A stretch of DNA of 64,000 nt from contig DATCTN010000016.1 of assembly GCA_036567965.1 (NCBI GenBank), positions 114,153 through 178,152 of the forward strand, written 5' to 3'. Position 1 is the stretch's first letter. Each line of letters starts with the position of its first letter. Source of the stretch: Candidatus Kryptoniota bacterium. Its GTDB lineage: Bacteria; Bacteroidota; Ignavibacteria; Kryptoniales; JAKASW01. Below, piece by piece: positions 8,584-17,794 of this stretch. The notes under the pieces were generated by a model, which worked only from the letters and a program-made list of their open reading frames with translations, was not told where the DNA came from and made no database searches. Position numbers and translations under genes: made by a program.

Positions 8584-10998
8584 TTGCGATTCGGACATTT
8601 TGACGATAGACGGAAAGAGTACGTAATCACAAGACCTGACACGCCGAGGTCGTGGAGCAATTATCTCGGCTCCACCGAATACGGGGCGATAATTACGAAC
8701 AATGCAGGCGGCTACAGTTTCTTCCACTCCGCCGCCCAGGGCAGGTTCACTCGATGGCGGCCGAACAATCTGCCGATGGACCAGCCGGGAAGGTATTTCT
8801 ATCTCCGCGACCGCGACTCTGGAGATTTCTGGTCGTCATCGTGGCAGCCCGTCGGAAAATCTCTCGCATCAAAAATTCCGGGCCGGGAATTCAAATCGAT
8901 CTGCCGCCATGGAACCGCGTACACGATCATCGAATCCGAATATGCCGGCATCTCGACTGAATCTACCTACTTCGTTCCTCTCGGCGAGTCGCTCGAATGC
9001 TGGCTTCTCAGGATCACGAACACCGACGCGAGGCAGAGACGACTGAATGTGTTTCCGTTTGTGGAATATAGCAGCCACTGGCAATTATGGATGGATTGGG
9101 TCAACCTGCAGTACACGCAGTACATAATAGAGATGAAAGTTGTTGACGGAATAATCAATCACTGCACTAATCCTTATCTTCCCGTGGTGCGAGGCGATTT
9201 TGCCGCGGATCCCCAGTCGCGCCACACCTTCTTTGCACTCGTTGGCGCGCAGGTATCAGGATTTGATACTGACCGCGAGAAATTCATCGGGCCGTATCGC
9301 GGCTACTCAAATCCGTTGGTCGTCGAAAACGGGAAATGCAAGAATTCCATTGCTGTCGGCGATAACGGGTGCGGAGTCTTCCAGGCAGATCTGGAGATCG
9401 AGGCCGGAGATTCTGCGGAGATTCTAGTGCTTATGGGAATCGGTGAGGCCGGCGTTGAAGGCAAGGCTGCGACTAAGAAATTCTCGTCTCCCGGGAAGGC
9501 GCGTGAAGCGCTCGAGGCCCTTAAGGCACACTGGCACTCGATGATCCACGCAATGTCTGTGGAGACACCCGATCAGTCGTTCAACAGCATGATGAACGCA
9601 TGGAGCCCCTACAATTGTCTCATCACCTATGCCTGGTCGCGTGCGGCAAGCACTGTGTATGCCGGAGAGCGGGACGGTCTCGGCTATCGCGACACGGTAC
9701 AGGATCTACTCGGAGTCCTGCCGCTGATCCCGGATGAGGCGGGGAAACGACTCGAGTTAATGATAACCGGACAGGTTTCTACCGGAGGAGCTATGCCGGT
9801 TGTCGGGCAATTTGACCACCACCCCGGTCGTGAGATGCCGCCGTCAGAAGACGAATACAGATCTGACGATGGTCTCTGGCTTTTCAATACTGTACCAGCT
9901 TACGTGAAAGAGACCGGTCGCTTAGAGTTTTATGACAAAGTCCTCCCCTATTCCGATGTCGGTGAGGCGACAGTCCTCGGCCATTTGCGTCGTGCGATCG
10001 AGTTCAGTTTGAGAAGATCGGGGACGCATGGATTGCCATGCGGCCTGAGGGCGGACTGGAACGATTGCATCCAGCTCGGCCAGAAGGGGGAATCCGTATT
10101 CGTAGCGTTCCAGTTGAGACATGCACTTCAGACCTATGTAGAAATTTCAAAGAGCCTCGGGAAAAGCGGCGAGTCCGAATGGGCGATGGAGAAACTCGAA
10201 ACTCTCGACCTGAACATATCAAAGAACGCCTGGGATGGAGATTGGTTCCTTCGAGGTTATCGTGAAGACGGGCTGACCTTCGGCTCGCGCAGGAACGACG
10301 AAGGTCAGATATTCCTGAATCCCCAGACCTGGTCTGTGATAAGCGGCTACTCGTCGGAGGAAAGAGCGAAACGCATCATGGATGTTGTTCGGGAACGTCT
10401 CTCGACCGCCTACGGCCTCGTCATATGTGCGCCTCCGTACGAAAAGACCGACATTTCAGTGATGAAGGCGGCACTGTTCAACAAAGGCATGAAGGAGAAC
10501 GGTTCGGTCTTCTGTCACACTCAGGGATGGGCAGTCATCGCTGAATCGCTTTTGAGAAGAGGAAATGAAGCATACGAAATTTTTAAGAACTACATGCCGG
10601 CATCGTACAATGATTGCGCCGAGGTCAGGGAAATTGAACCGTACGTTTACTGCCAGTCAACCGAAGCGCCGCCCAGTCCGCGCGCCGGTGCGTCGAGGCT
10701 TCCATGGCTCTCCGGCTCAGCATCGTGGGCCTACTTCGCCGCAACTCAGTACATACTCGGGATCAAACCGGAGATCGACGGACTGGTGATCGATCCGTGT
10801 GTCCCATCGGATTGGAAGTCTTTCAAAGTGTCCAGAGTATTCAGGGGAAAGAAAATCAATATACAAATTACAAATCCGAACGGAGTGCAATCCGGCGTAG
10901 TCAAGATTGTCATGAATGGAAAAGAAATTTCCGGAAAAGTGATGCCATTGGATCTCATGCGTGACATCAACGAAGTCCAGGTTTTGATGGGGACTTGA
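8584..10998 (+). CDS. GH94 glycoside phosphorylase (cellobiose phosphorylase-like), copy 1
   Basis: The 804-residue cytosolic protein starts at TTG 8584. This start is supported by co-linearity with the paralogue at 12741: both begin with an aromatic/F-D-D segment followed by P-D-T-P and W-S-N-Y-L-G-S. The N-terminal beta-sandwich is followed by a linker and the (alpha/alpha)6 barrel. The general-acid motif D-W-N-D is at residues 491-494, preceded by H-G-L-P-C-G-L. The family cleaves beta-glucosides with phosphate, giving glucose 1-phosphate. Substrate could be cellobiose, a cello-oligosaccharide or a mixed disaccharide. It lies 104 bases after the GH130 gene and 88 bases before the transporter gene. 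Confidence 0.9.
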   Translation: MRFGHFDDRRKEYVITRPDTPRSWSNYLGSTEYGAIITNNAGGYSFFHSAAQGRFTRWRPNNLPMDQPGRYFYLRDRDSGDFWSSSWQPVGKSLASKIPGREFKSICRHGTAYTIIESEYAGISTESTYFVPLGESLECWLLRITNTDARQRRLNVFPFVEYSSHWQLWMDWVNLQYTQYIIEMKVVDGIINHCTNPYLPVVRGDFAADPQSRHTFFALVGAQVSGFDTDREKFIGPYRGYSNPLVVENGKCKNSIAVGDNGCGVFQADLEIEAGDSAEILVLMGIGEAGVEGKAATKKFSSPGKAREALEALKAHWHSMIHAMSVETPDQSFNSMMNAWSPYNCLITYAWSRAASTVYAGERDGLGYRDTVQDLLGVLPLIPDEAGKRLELMITGQVSTGGAMPVVGQFDHHPGREMPPSEDEYRSDDGLWLFNTVPAYVKETGRLEFYDKVLPYSDVGEATVLGHLRRAIEFSLRRSGTHGLPCGLRADWNDCIQLGQKGESVFVAFQLRHALQTYVEISKSLGKSGESEWAMEKLETLDLNISKNAWDGDWFLRGYREDGLTFGSRRNDEGQIFLNPQTWSVISGYSSEERAKRIMDVVRERLSTAYGLVICAPPYEKTDISVMKAALFNKGMKENGSVFCHTQGWAVIAESLLRRGNEAYEIFKNYMPASYNDCAEVREIEPYVYCQSTEAPPSPRAGASRLPWLSGSASWAYFAATQYILGIKPEIDGLVIDPCVPSDWKSFKVSRVFRGKKINIQITNPNGVQSGVVKIVMNGKEISGKVMPLDLMRDINEVQVLMGT

Positions 10999-11086
10999 AC
11001 TTTATAAACAGGGACGTCGCTGTCGCTGCCCGTCATATTGAAGTGGGCCGGCAGCTGAAGTCCGAATGCAAAAATAAGGAGTCGTC

Positions 11087-12583
11087 ATGAGCGCAGATGT
11101 TAAGAAGTTATCTTTCTGGGAAAAAGCGGGATACGGGTGCGGAGACTTTGCGTCTGTACTTTTCTGGCAGACGATCATGGTTTACCTTCTCTTTTTCTAT
11201 ACCGACGTATTCGGGCTCGCTGCCGCAGCGGCGGGCACAATGATTGCAATCTCCAGGGCATTGGACGCGTTCTTCGATGTGGGAATCGGCATGACCGCGG
11301 ACAGGACGCAAACCCGTTGGGGTAAGTTCAGGCCGTATCTTATCTGGATGTCCCTTCCGCTTGCGATAGCGGCCGTGCTGGCATTCTCGACTCCGGGCTT
11401 CTCTCCTACCGGAAAACTGATCTACGCCTATGTCACGTTCATCGCATTCATGTTTTTTTATTCGGCTATAAATATTCCATACACCTCTCTTCTCGGAGTG
11501 ATAAGCGGGGAACCCGACGAGCGTACGAGCGCATCTTCATTCAAATTTGTCGGCGCCTACTCTGCCGGCATAGTCGTCTCCGCTACTGCCTTGCCATTGT
11601 CGGGATATTTCGGCGGCGGAAACAACGCCAAAGGCTGGCAGTCCACGATGGTACTCTATGCGGTCGTCGCTGTCGTTTTCTTCACGATAGTTTTTTTCTC
11701 GACGCACGAGCGCATACAACCGATGTCGAAGGAGAAGACATCTGTCAAGGGAGATCTTAAGGACATTTCCAGGAATACACCCTGGCTCGTGCTGTTCGGC
11801 GTGACGATCCTGCTGATCCTATTTGTTGCGATAAGGCTCAATGCGACAGTGTACTATTTCAAGTACTACGTCGGCGAGCAGGTCGTTCCATGGCTGACAC
11901 ACGTCACTAATTTCGCCGTCAGGAATGTGATAAATCCGCTGTGGGGCGTTTTCGGGAAGCAGCCGGTCCAGCTTCTGGACGAGACACACAGATACGGATA
12001 CGAGGTTCTGGCCTCGTTCTTCAACGTTGTCGGTCAGGCCGCATCGCTCCTTGGAGTATTGCTTGTCCCATGGTTTTCACGCGTGCTGGGGAGAAAGAAT
12101 GCGGCGATCGTCCTTTTTGTCGCGGCGATAATCTCCACAGGTTTGTTCTTCTTCTTCAGGCCTGACGATGTGCTGTGGATGTTTGTTCTTCAAATCATCG
12201 GGTCCGTCGTCGGCGGCCCGATCTCTCCGTTGTTGTGGGCGATGTATGCCGACACGGCTGACTATTCCGAATGGAAAACTGGCAGGAGGGCAACAGGACT
12301 TGTCTACTCAGCTTCGATAATGTCGAACAAGCTGGGATGGGCCATCAGTACAGCGATTGCAGGATGGATTCTTGCCATGACGGGATTCCAGGCTAACGTG
12401 GCGCAGAACCTGGCGGTACTGGCTGGAATTAAGTCCATGATGAGTGTCATTCCCGTTGTCCCCGGGCTTGCGGCGGTCCTCTTGCTTATCTTCTTCTATG
12501 GCCTCAACGAATCGACCGTCAAGAAGATCAAGGAAGAAGTAGAGACGAGACGCGTGGCAGCAGGAGTAGCAGAGGCAAAATAA
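11087..12583 (+). CDS. GPH (glycoside-pentoside-hexuronide):cation symporter, MFS superfamily
   Basis: This is a 498-residue integral membrane protein with about 12 hydrophobic segments. It begins with the family-typical S-F-W-E-K-A-G-Y-G-C-G-D-F-A and has D-R-T-Q-T-R-W-G-K-F-R-P-Y between helices 2 and 3, the GPH signature loop. AAGGAG precedes ATG 11087. The loop between helices 7 and 8 (about residues 262-305) is longer than usual. Members import di- and oligosaccharides with sodium or protons. Sitting between two GH94 phosphorylase genes, it is the natural importer of the disaccharides they would split. Confidence 0.9.
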   Translation: MSADVKKLSFWEKAGYGCGDFASVLFWQTIMVYLLFFYTDVFGLAAAAAGTMIAISRALDAFFDVGIGMTADRTQTRWGKFRPYLIWMSLPLAIAAVLAFSTPGFSPTGKLIYAYVTFIAFMFFYSAINIPYTSLLGVISGEPDERTSASSFKFVGAYSAGIVVSATALPLSGYFGGGNNAKGWQSTMVLYAVVAVVFFTIVFFSTHERIQPMSKEKTSVKGDLKDISRNTPWLVLFGVTILLILFVAIRLNATVYYFKYYVGEQVVPWLTHVTNFAVRNVINPLWGVFGKQPVQLLDETHRYGYEVLASFFNVVGQAASLLGVLLVPWFSRVLGRKNAAIVLFVAAIISTGLFFFFRPDDVLWMFVLQIIGSVVGGPISPLLWAMYADTADYSEWKTGRRATGLVYSASIMSNKLGWAISTAIAGWILAMTGFQANVAQNLAVLAGIKSMMSVIPVVPGLAAVLLLIFFYGLNESTVKKIKEEVETRRVAAGVAEAK

Positions 12584-12603
12584 AGAAAAATCTAAATTTC
12601 AAA

Positions 12604-12711
12604 TTCTCAATTTTGAATTGAGAAAGGCTGAGCGCAATTTAAGGTGATCGTCAAAATGTCGCGGCACAAAACGTGAATTGTGAATCATCAATTACCGAAA
12701 CTCACAATTCA
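12604..12711. repeat. AT-rich self-complementary island between transporter and second GH94
   Basis: Two inverted repeats sit in the 157-base gap. Positions 12604-12624 form a perfect 9-base stem with a 3-base loop (TTCTCAATT-ttg-AATTGAGAA). Positions 12674-12683 and 12702-12711 form a perfect 10-base pair (TGAATTGTGA / TCACAATTCA) around an 18-base spacer. No T-run follows, so neither looks like a simple terminator. They could be mRNA-processing or stabilising hairpins, operators, or a small repeat element. Confidence 0.5.
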
Positions 12712-12740
12712 GAATTTAGAATTCAAAATCCGGAACGAAT

Positions 12741-15137
12741 ATGCAGTACGGTTATTTCGACGATAAGAACAAGGAATACGTAATAAACCATCCGGATACC
12801 CCGAAGCCGTGGAGTAATTATCTCGGCTCGACCGATTACGGCGCGATAATTACAAATCATGCCGGGGGCTACAGCTTCTTCAAATCGGGCGGCATGGGAC
12901 GATTCGTCAGGTTCAGATTCAATTCGATACCCGTTGACCAACCGGGTCGGTACATCTACTTCCACGATCATGGTACAAAGGATTTCTGGTCGGCGTCCTG
13001 GCAGCCGGTCGGCAAACCGTTGAGCAAGTACAAATCCGTGTGCCGTCACGGTACCGCTTATACGGCTATCGAATCACAGTACCAGGGCATAAGATCCGAA
13101 GTCACCTACTTCGTCCCGCTCGGCCGATCGTTTGAATTCTGGAAAGTCCGCGTCACCAACAAATCAAAGAAAAAGAGAACGCTGAGCGCATTCACTTATC
13201 TTGAATATGCCGGGAATTGGAATGCGATAGACGATCTCCTGAACATCCAGTACGTCCATTACATTGCGCAGATGAGTGTCGCGGACGGGATTATCGATCA
13301 CGGAACAAATGTGAATATTCCCGAAATGCCGGACAACTTCAAGGAGAAGGATCAGGGGCGCCACACATTCCAGGCCATAACCGGCGCGAAGGTGATCGGT
13401 TACGACACGGACCGCGAAGCTTTCCTCGGCCCGTACCGTACGTACGCGAATCCCATCGCGGTTGAACAGGGAAAATGTTCGGGCAGTATCGCGTACGGTG
13501 ACAACCCGTGCGGCGCGCTGCAGGTGAAATTCACGCTTCGACCCGGGCAGACCCAGGAGTTTCTTGTGATTGCCGGGATTGGCCGCGCCGAGCAAGAGGG
13601 GAAGGAAATCGCGCGCGAGTTCGGTGATCCTTCGAAGGCGGACGAAGAACTCGAGAGATTGAAAACCCATTGGCACCAGCGACTCGCGGGATTTTCCGCG
13701 AAGACTCCGGATCCGGAGCTGAACGCCACCATCAACACCTGGGGAATCTATAATTGCCTGATCACCTACGCGTGGTCGCGCTCGGCAAGCCTGATTTATT
13801 CCGGCATCGACAGGGACGGCCTGGGATTCCGTGACACAGTCCAGGACCTTATCGGTGTCATGCACTCAATTCCCAAGGAAGGAAGGAAGCGGCTTGAGCT
13901 CATGATTACGGGACAGGTCTCAACCGGCGGCGCAATGCCCGTCGTCATGCCGTTCGGCCATTCTCCCGGACATGAGACCGCTCCCAAGGAGGAAGACTAC
14001 CGCTCGGATGACGCGCTCTGGCTTTTCAACGCGATCCCTGCATACGTCGAGGAGACCGGCGACACAGCTTTTTACGAGAAGGTTCTCCCTTACGCAGACA
14101 AAGGTGAAGACACCGTTTTCGGCCACATGAAACGAGCGATCAAATTCAATCTCGACCGCTCGGGCGCGCATGGACTGCCTTGCGGTTTGAAGGCGGACTG
14201 GAACGACTGCCTCCGGTTCGGTCATAAGGGCGAATCGATGTTCGTGGCGATGCAGCTCCGTTTCGCTTTGAAGGTCTACATCGACGCGGCAACAGTTCTT
14301 CACAGGGCCGACGAAGTAGCATGGGCGAAGTTGACACAGGAACGTCTCGACAGCAACATCAAGCGTTACGCCTGGGACGGCGAGTGGTTCATGAGAGGGT
14401 ACAGGAACGACGGGATGAAGTTCGGCTCGAAGGAATGCAAAGAGGGCCAGATATTCCTCAACACACAATCATGGGCTGTTATTTCCGGACTCGCGTCTCG
14501 TGATCAAGCCGAAACGGCGATGAAAAGCGTGCGAGAGCGATTGTTCTCCCGTTACGGACTCGCTCTCTGCGATCCGCCGTTTACCAAAACGGATTACAAA
14601 ATTGTCCGGGCATCATTCTTCAATCCCGGTCTCAAGGAGAACGGAGGCATCTTCATCCACACACAGGGCTGGGCAGTGATGGCCGAAGCGATTCTCGGTC
14701 ACGGTGACCAGGCGTACGATTATCTGCGCGCTTATCTCCCTGCCGCGTACAACAAGAAGGCGGAGGTGCGCGAGATCGAACCATATGTCGTCTGCCAGTC
14801 AACTCACGCCAGGCAAAGTCCGAAACATGGAGTCTCTAGAATTCCATGGCTGTCGGGTTCAGCTGCGTGGACTTATTACGCGATCACGAGATTCATACTC
14901 GGTGTTCGTCCCGAGATGAATGGAATGCGAATCGATCCTTGTGTCCCGTCCAGGTGGGAATCGTTCTCGGTGAGGCGCGACTTCCGCGGAAAGATCCTGA
15001 ATATCACAGTCCGCAATCCAAGAGGAATCGAAAAGGGCGTTAAGAAGATTATCCTCAACGGCGAAACTATCGACGGGAATTTTATTCCTGTGTCTAAGAT
15101 GAACGCCGAAAATGAAGTTGCCGTAACGATGGGTTGA
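12741..15137 (+). CDS. GH94 glycoside phosphorylase (cellobiose phosphorylase-like), copy 2
   Basis: The 798-residue protein is co-linear with the GH94 at 8584 over its full length and shares most motifs, so the two are paralogues. Differences are spread evenly, which suggests an old duplication. The general-acid block D-W-N-D is at residues 486-489. There is no signal peptide, so it is cytosolic. The ribosome-binding site is weak (CCGGAA), and translation may depend on the structured leader just upstream. Two divergent copies next to one importer suggest division of labour, for example cellobiose versus longer cellodextrins or another beta-glucoside. That division is inference. Confidence 0.9.
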   Translation: MQYGYFDDKNKEYVINHPDTPKPWSNYLGSTDYGAIITNHAGGYSFFKSGGMGRFVRFRFNSIPVDQPGRYIYFHDHGTKDFWSASWQPVGKPLSKYKSVCRHGTAYTAIESQYQGIRSEVTYFVPLGRSFEFWKVRVTNKSKKKRTLSAFTYLEYAGNWNAIDDLLNIQYVHYIAQMSVADGIIDHGTNVNIPEMPDNFKEKDQGRHTFQAITGAKVIGYDTDREAFLGPYRTYANPIAVEQGKCSGSIAYGDNPCGALQVKFTLRPGQTQEFLVIAGIGRAEQEGKEIAREFGDPSKADEELERLKTHWHQRLAGFSAKTPDPELNATINTWGIYNCLITYAWSRSASLIYSGIDRDGLGFRDTVQDLIGVMHSIPKEGRKRLELMITGQVSTGGAMPVVMPFGHSPGHETAPKEEDYRSDDALWLFNAIPAYVEETGDTAFYEKVLPYADKGEDTVFGHMKRAIKFNLDRSGAHGLPCGLKADWNDCLRFGHKGESMFVAMQLRFALKVYIDAATVLHRADEVAWAKLTQERLDSNIKRYAWDGEWFMRGYRNDGMKFGSKECKEGQIFLNTQSWAVISGLASRDQAETAMKSVRERLFSRYGLALCDPPFTKTDYKIVRASFFNPGLKENGGIFIHTQGWAVMAEAILGHGDQAYDYLRAYLPAAYNKKAEVREIEPYVVCQSTHARQSPKHGVSRIPWLSGSAAWTYYAITRFILGVRPEMNGMRIDPCVPSRWESFSVRRDFRGKILNITVRNPRGIEKGVKKIILNGETIDGNFIPVSKMNAENEVAVTMG

Positions 15138-15239
15138 GTCCGCCGTCTCATATCGGACTTTCGCAGAGACAATGCGCCTCACTTGCAGATCGGACGGGGC
15201 GCGACACATAATTCTTCCACATAAGATCCAGGAGGATTC

Positions 15240-16352
15240 GTGAACAGATTCTTTATCGCATTCCTTCTCATCGGCATCGTGTTTAGCACAAAACTTTCGG
15301 CTCAATCACAGGCAGATGCAAGAAAATCTCCGGCCAAAGGCTATGATTGGAATCCTCCGCCCGATTTCCGGTTCCGGCTTCCGGTCTGGAAAAAGAACGC
15401 GAATGTTCTTCCGCAGCTGAGAGTTGAAGGCAACAGACTGATCAGCGACCGGGGAGACACGATCCTGTTTAAAGGCGTGTCGGTGGCTGATCCCGACAAC
15501 CTTGAGCAAAGGGGACATTGGAGCAAGGAAATTTTTGCGGAGGCCAAAAAACTGGGAGCGATGATTGTGAGACTCCCGGTTCATCCCGGAGCGTGGCGCG
15601 CACGAACACCTGAAGCATATCTGAATCTTCTCGACCAGGGGATCGAATGGTGCACGGAGGAAAGTCTCTATGTCGATATCGATTGGCACTCCATTGGGAA
15701 TCTCGAAGAAGGACTGTACGAGGACCCATCATACTACACGACGCTCCAGGAGACGTTTAATTTCTGGAAGACAATCGCCGTCCATTTTGCGGGATGCAAC
15801 ACAGTCGCCTTCTGCGAGTTGTTCAATGAGCCGACAGATGCGTCAGGAAGGCTCGGGAATCTTTCGTGGGACGGGTGGAAGAAGATAAACGAGGATCTGA
15901 TAAAACTGATAAGAGCAAACGGAACCAAAAGTATTCCTCTTGTGGCCGGTTTCGATTGGGCTTATGATCTCACCCCGCTCCGTTTCGCGCCGATGAACGC
16001 AGAAGGGATCGGTTATGTCGTGCATCCCTATCCTCACAAACGAACTCCGCCGTACGGTCCCAAGTGGGATGAAGATTTCGGTTTTGCCGCGGCTAAGTAC
16101 CCGCTCGTCGCAACGGAACTCGGTTTCACGCTGGGTGACGGCGGCTTGAAAGATAATGGCGACTACGGGAAGACGATCGTTTCCTACTTTGAAGCGAACC
16201 ACATCAGCTGGATCTGGTGGGTGCTCGATCCGCTCTGGAGACCGCCGATGCTGCAAACATGGAAGGGTTACAGGCTGACCGAGGGTGGAGAGTTTTTCAA
16301 GGACGTTGCTCACGGGAAGACGGGAGAAGTTGATTCGACGTCGGCTCGTTAG
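15240..16352 (+). CDS. Secreted GH5 endoglycanase, tandem copy 1
   Basis: This 370-residue protein starts at GTG 15240, with AGGAGG six bases upstream. A signal peptide covers residues 1-22. The GH5 barrel shows acid/base E197 in L-F-N-E-P and nucleophile E293 in A-T-E-L-G-F. Aromatic motifs Y-V-D-I-D-W-H and H-P-Y-P are as expected for the family. There is no carbohydrate-binding or sorting domain, so it is probably periplasmic. Family members are endo-beta-1,4-glucanases, mannanases or xyloglucanases, and the sequence alone does not separate these. The next GH5 gene begins 21 bases downstream. Confidence 0.85.
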   Translation: MNRFFIAFLLIGIVFSTKLSAQSQADARKSPAKGYDWNPPPDFRFRLPVWKKNANVLPQLRVEGNRLISDRGDTILFKGVSVADPDNLEQRGHWSKEIFAEAKKLGAMIVRLPVHPGAWRARTPEAYLNLLDQGIEWCTEESLYVDIDWHSIGNLEEGLYEDPSYYTTLQETFNFWKTIAVHFAGCNTVAFCELFNEPTDASGRLGNLSWDGWKKINEDLIKLIRANGTKSIPLVAGFDWAYDLTPLRFAPMNAEGIGYVVHPYPHKRTPPYGPKWDEDFGFAAAKYPLVATELGFTLGDGGLKDNGDYGKTIVSYFEANHISWIWWVLDPLWRPPMLQTWKGYRLTEGGEFFKDVAHGKTGEVDSTSAR

Positions 16353-16373
16353 CTTTCAGATAGAGGAGAAATC

Positions 16374-17468
16374 ATGACGAGATTCCTGTGCATTACGATT
16401 AGCCTGGTCTTTTTAGTTTCGGTCGGTTTGCAAGCCCAATCGGGCTCGAGTACCGATTCAGTCGGTTACCACCAGTGGTGGTTTGACAGGTGGCCGGGGG
16501 CGCCGCTCAGGAGTCCGGACGGCAATTTACTCCCCCAGGTGAGAGTCAGCGGAAATTCTTTCGTGAATTCCATCGGAGATACGATTGTCTTCCGCGGGCT
16601 CTCGATCGCCGATCCCGATAAAATCGAACACCAGGGTCAGTGGAACAAGGAACTGTTTGCCCGAATCAAAAATCTCGGAGCTATGCTGGTACGCATCCCT
16701 GTTCACCCAATCTCGTGGCGCGAGAGAACACCCCAGAACTACCTCAAACTCCTCGACCAGGCCGTGGAATGGTGCACAGCAGAAAGTTTGTATGTCGATA
16801 TCGACTGGCACTCGATCGGAAACCTCGAAGAGGGATTGTTCCAGGACCCGATGTACTACACCACCATGCAGGAAACTTTCAATTTCTGGAAGACAATCGC
16901 GAATCATTTCACTGGCAACAACACGGTGGCGTTCCTCGAGCTTTTCAATGAGCCTGCCGATTTAGGCGGAAGGCTGGGAAATGTTTCGTGGGACGATTGG
17001 AAGAAAATAAACGAAGAGCTGATTGCTCTGATAAGATCTTACGGCAACAAAAGCATACCACTCGTGGCGGGGTTTGACTGGGCTTACGATCTGACACCAC
17101 TTCATTACGCCCCGATCGACGCGCCGGGGATCGCGTACGTCACACATCCGTATCCCATGAAACGAAATCCGCCATACGAACCGAAATGGGAAGAAGACTT
17201 CGGTTTCGCGGCGGACAAATATCCCGTCATTGCAACGGAGTTGGGCTTCGCGATGAGAAATCCCCAATCGGCTCTTGATTACGGAAGAAGAATCATGAAG
17301 TTCTTCGCGTCGAAACACATCAGCTGGCTCTGGTGGGTTTACGATCCACAATGGGGCCCGCCTATGATCAAGTCGTGGCAGACATTCGAGCTCACGGAAG
17401 GGGGAAAATTCTTCGAAGAGGCGGTCCGTGGTAACATCCCGGCGCCCGATTCAACGGCCATCCATTGA
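16374..17468 (+). CDS. Secreted GH5 endoglycanase, tandem copy 2
   Basis: This 364-residue protein is a close paralogue of the preceding gene and nearly co-linear, with long identical blocks such as the Y-V-D-I-D-W-H-S-I-G-N-L-E-E-G stretch. AGAGGAG precedes ATG 16374. A signal peptide covers about residues 1-22. Acid/base is E193 (L-F-N-E-P), nucleophile E289 (A-T-E-L-G-F). The pair is a local tandem duplication and is probably cotranscribed (21-base gap). Substrate is unknown, as for copy 1. Confidence 0.85.
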   Translation: MTRFLCITISLVFLVSVGLQAQSGSSTDSVGYHQWWFDRWPGAPLRSPDGNLLPQVRVSGNSFVNSIGDTIVFRGLSIADPDKIEHQGQWNKELFARIKNLGAMLVRIPVHPISWRERTPQNYLKLLDQAVEWCTAESLYVDIDWHSIGNLEEGLFQDPMYYTTMQETFNFWKTIANHFTGNNTVAFLELFNEPADLGGRLGNVSWDDWKKINEELIALIRSYGNKSIPLVAGFDWAYDLTPLHYAPIDAPGIAYVTHPYPMKRNPPYEPKWEEDFGFAADKYPVIATELGFAMRNPQSALDYGRRIMKFFASKHISWLWWVYDPQWGPPMIKSWQTFELTEGGKFFEEAVRGNIPAPDSTAIH

Positions 17469-17794
17469 TACGCCCCATCTCGGCGGATCCGCACCGGCGA
17501 AAATTCTCCTCTCGATTATACGGGAGCTCAATCAATGCAGCTGTCACGCAGCCTGTCCAAAGATTACTCCTTATTGTTCCCGGGGTTTTCATTTTTCTGA
17601 GACCGGGTATCATTCTTGCACAATTGAGCTTTGTCAGGGCGGCATGAACTCATTATACCCCAGGCTACGGATTGAAGATCAAGTTGCCGGAACTAAGGTG
17701 CTTCTAATCAAATAAGAGCTGCTTTTGTCAAAATGTGAAAATAATACCTGAGGTCATTATACTGGTAAAGAATTTTGGCGGAAGGGTCATTACG
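17469..17794. other. Intergenic region, no recognisable gene
   Basis: These 326 bases separate the GH5 pair from the GH2 gene. A frame around 17556-17645 reads like a degenerate hydrophobic leader that ends after I-L-A-Q, and 17650-17715 ends in K-V-L-L-I-K-stop, which faintly recalls a sorting-domain tail. Both are too short to call. No hairpin with a T-run was seen. Promoters for the GH2 gene probably lie here. Confidence 0.3.
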
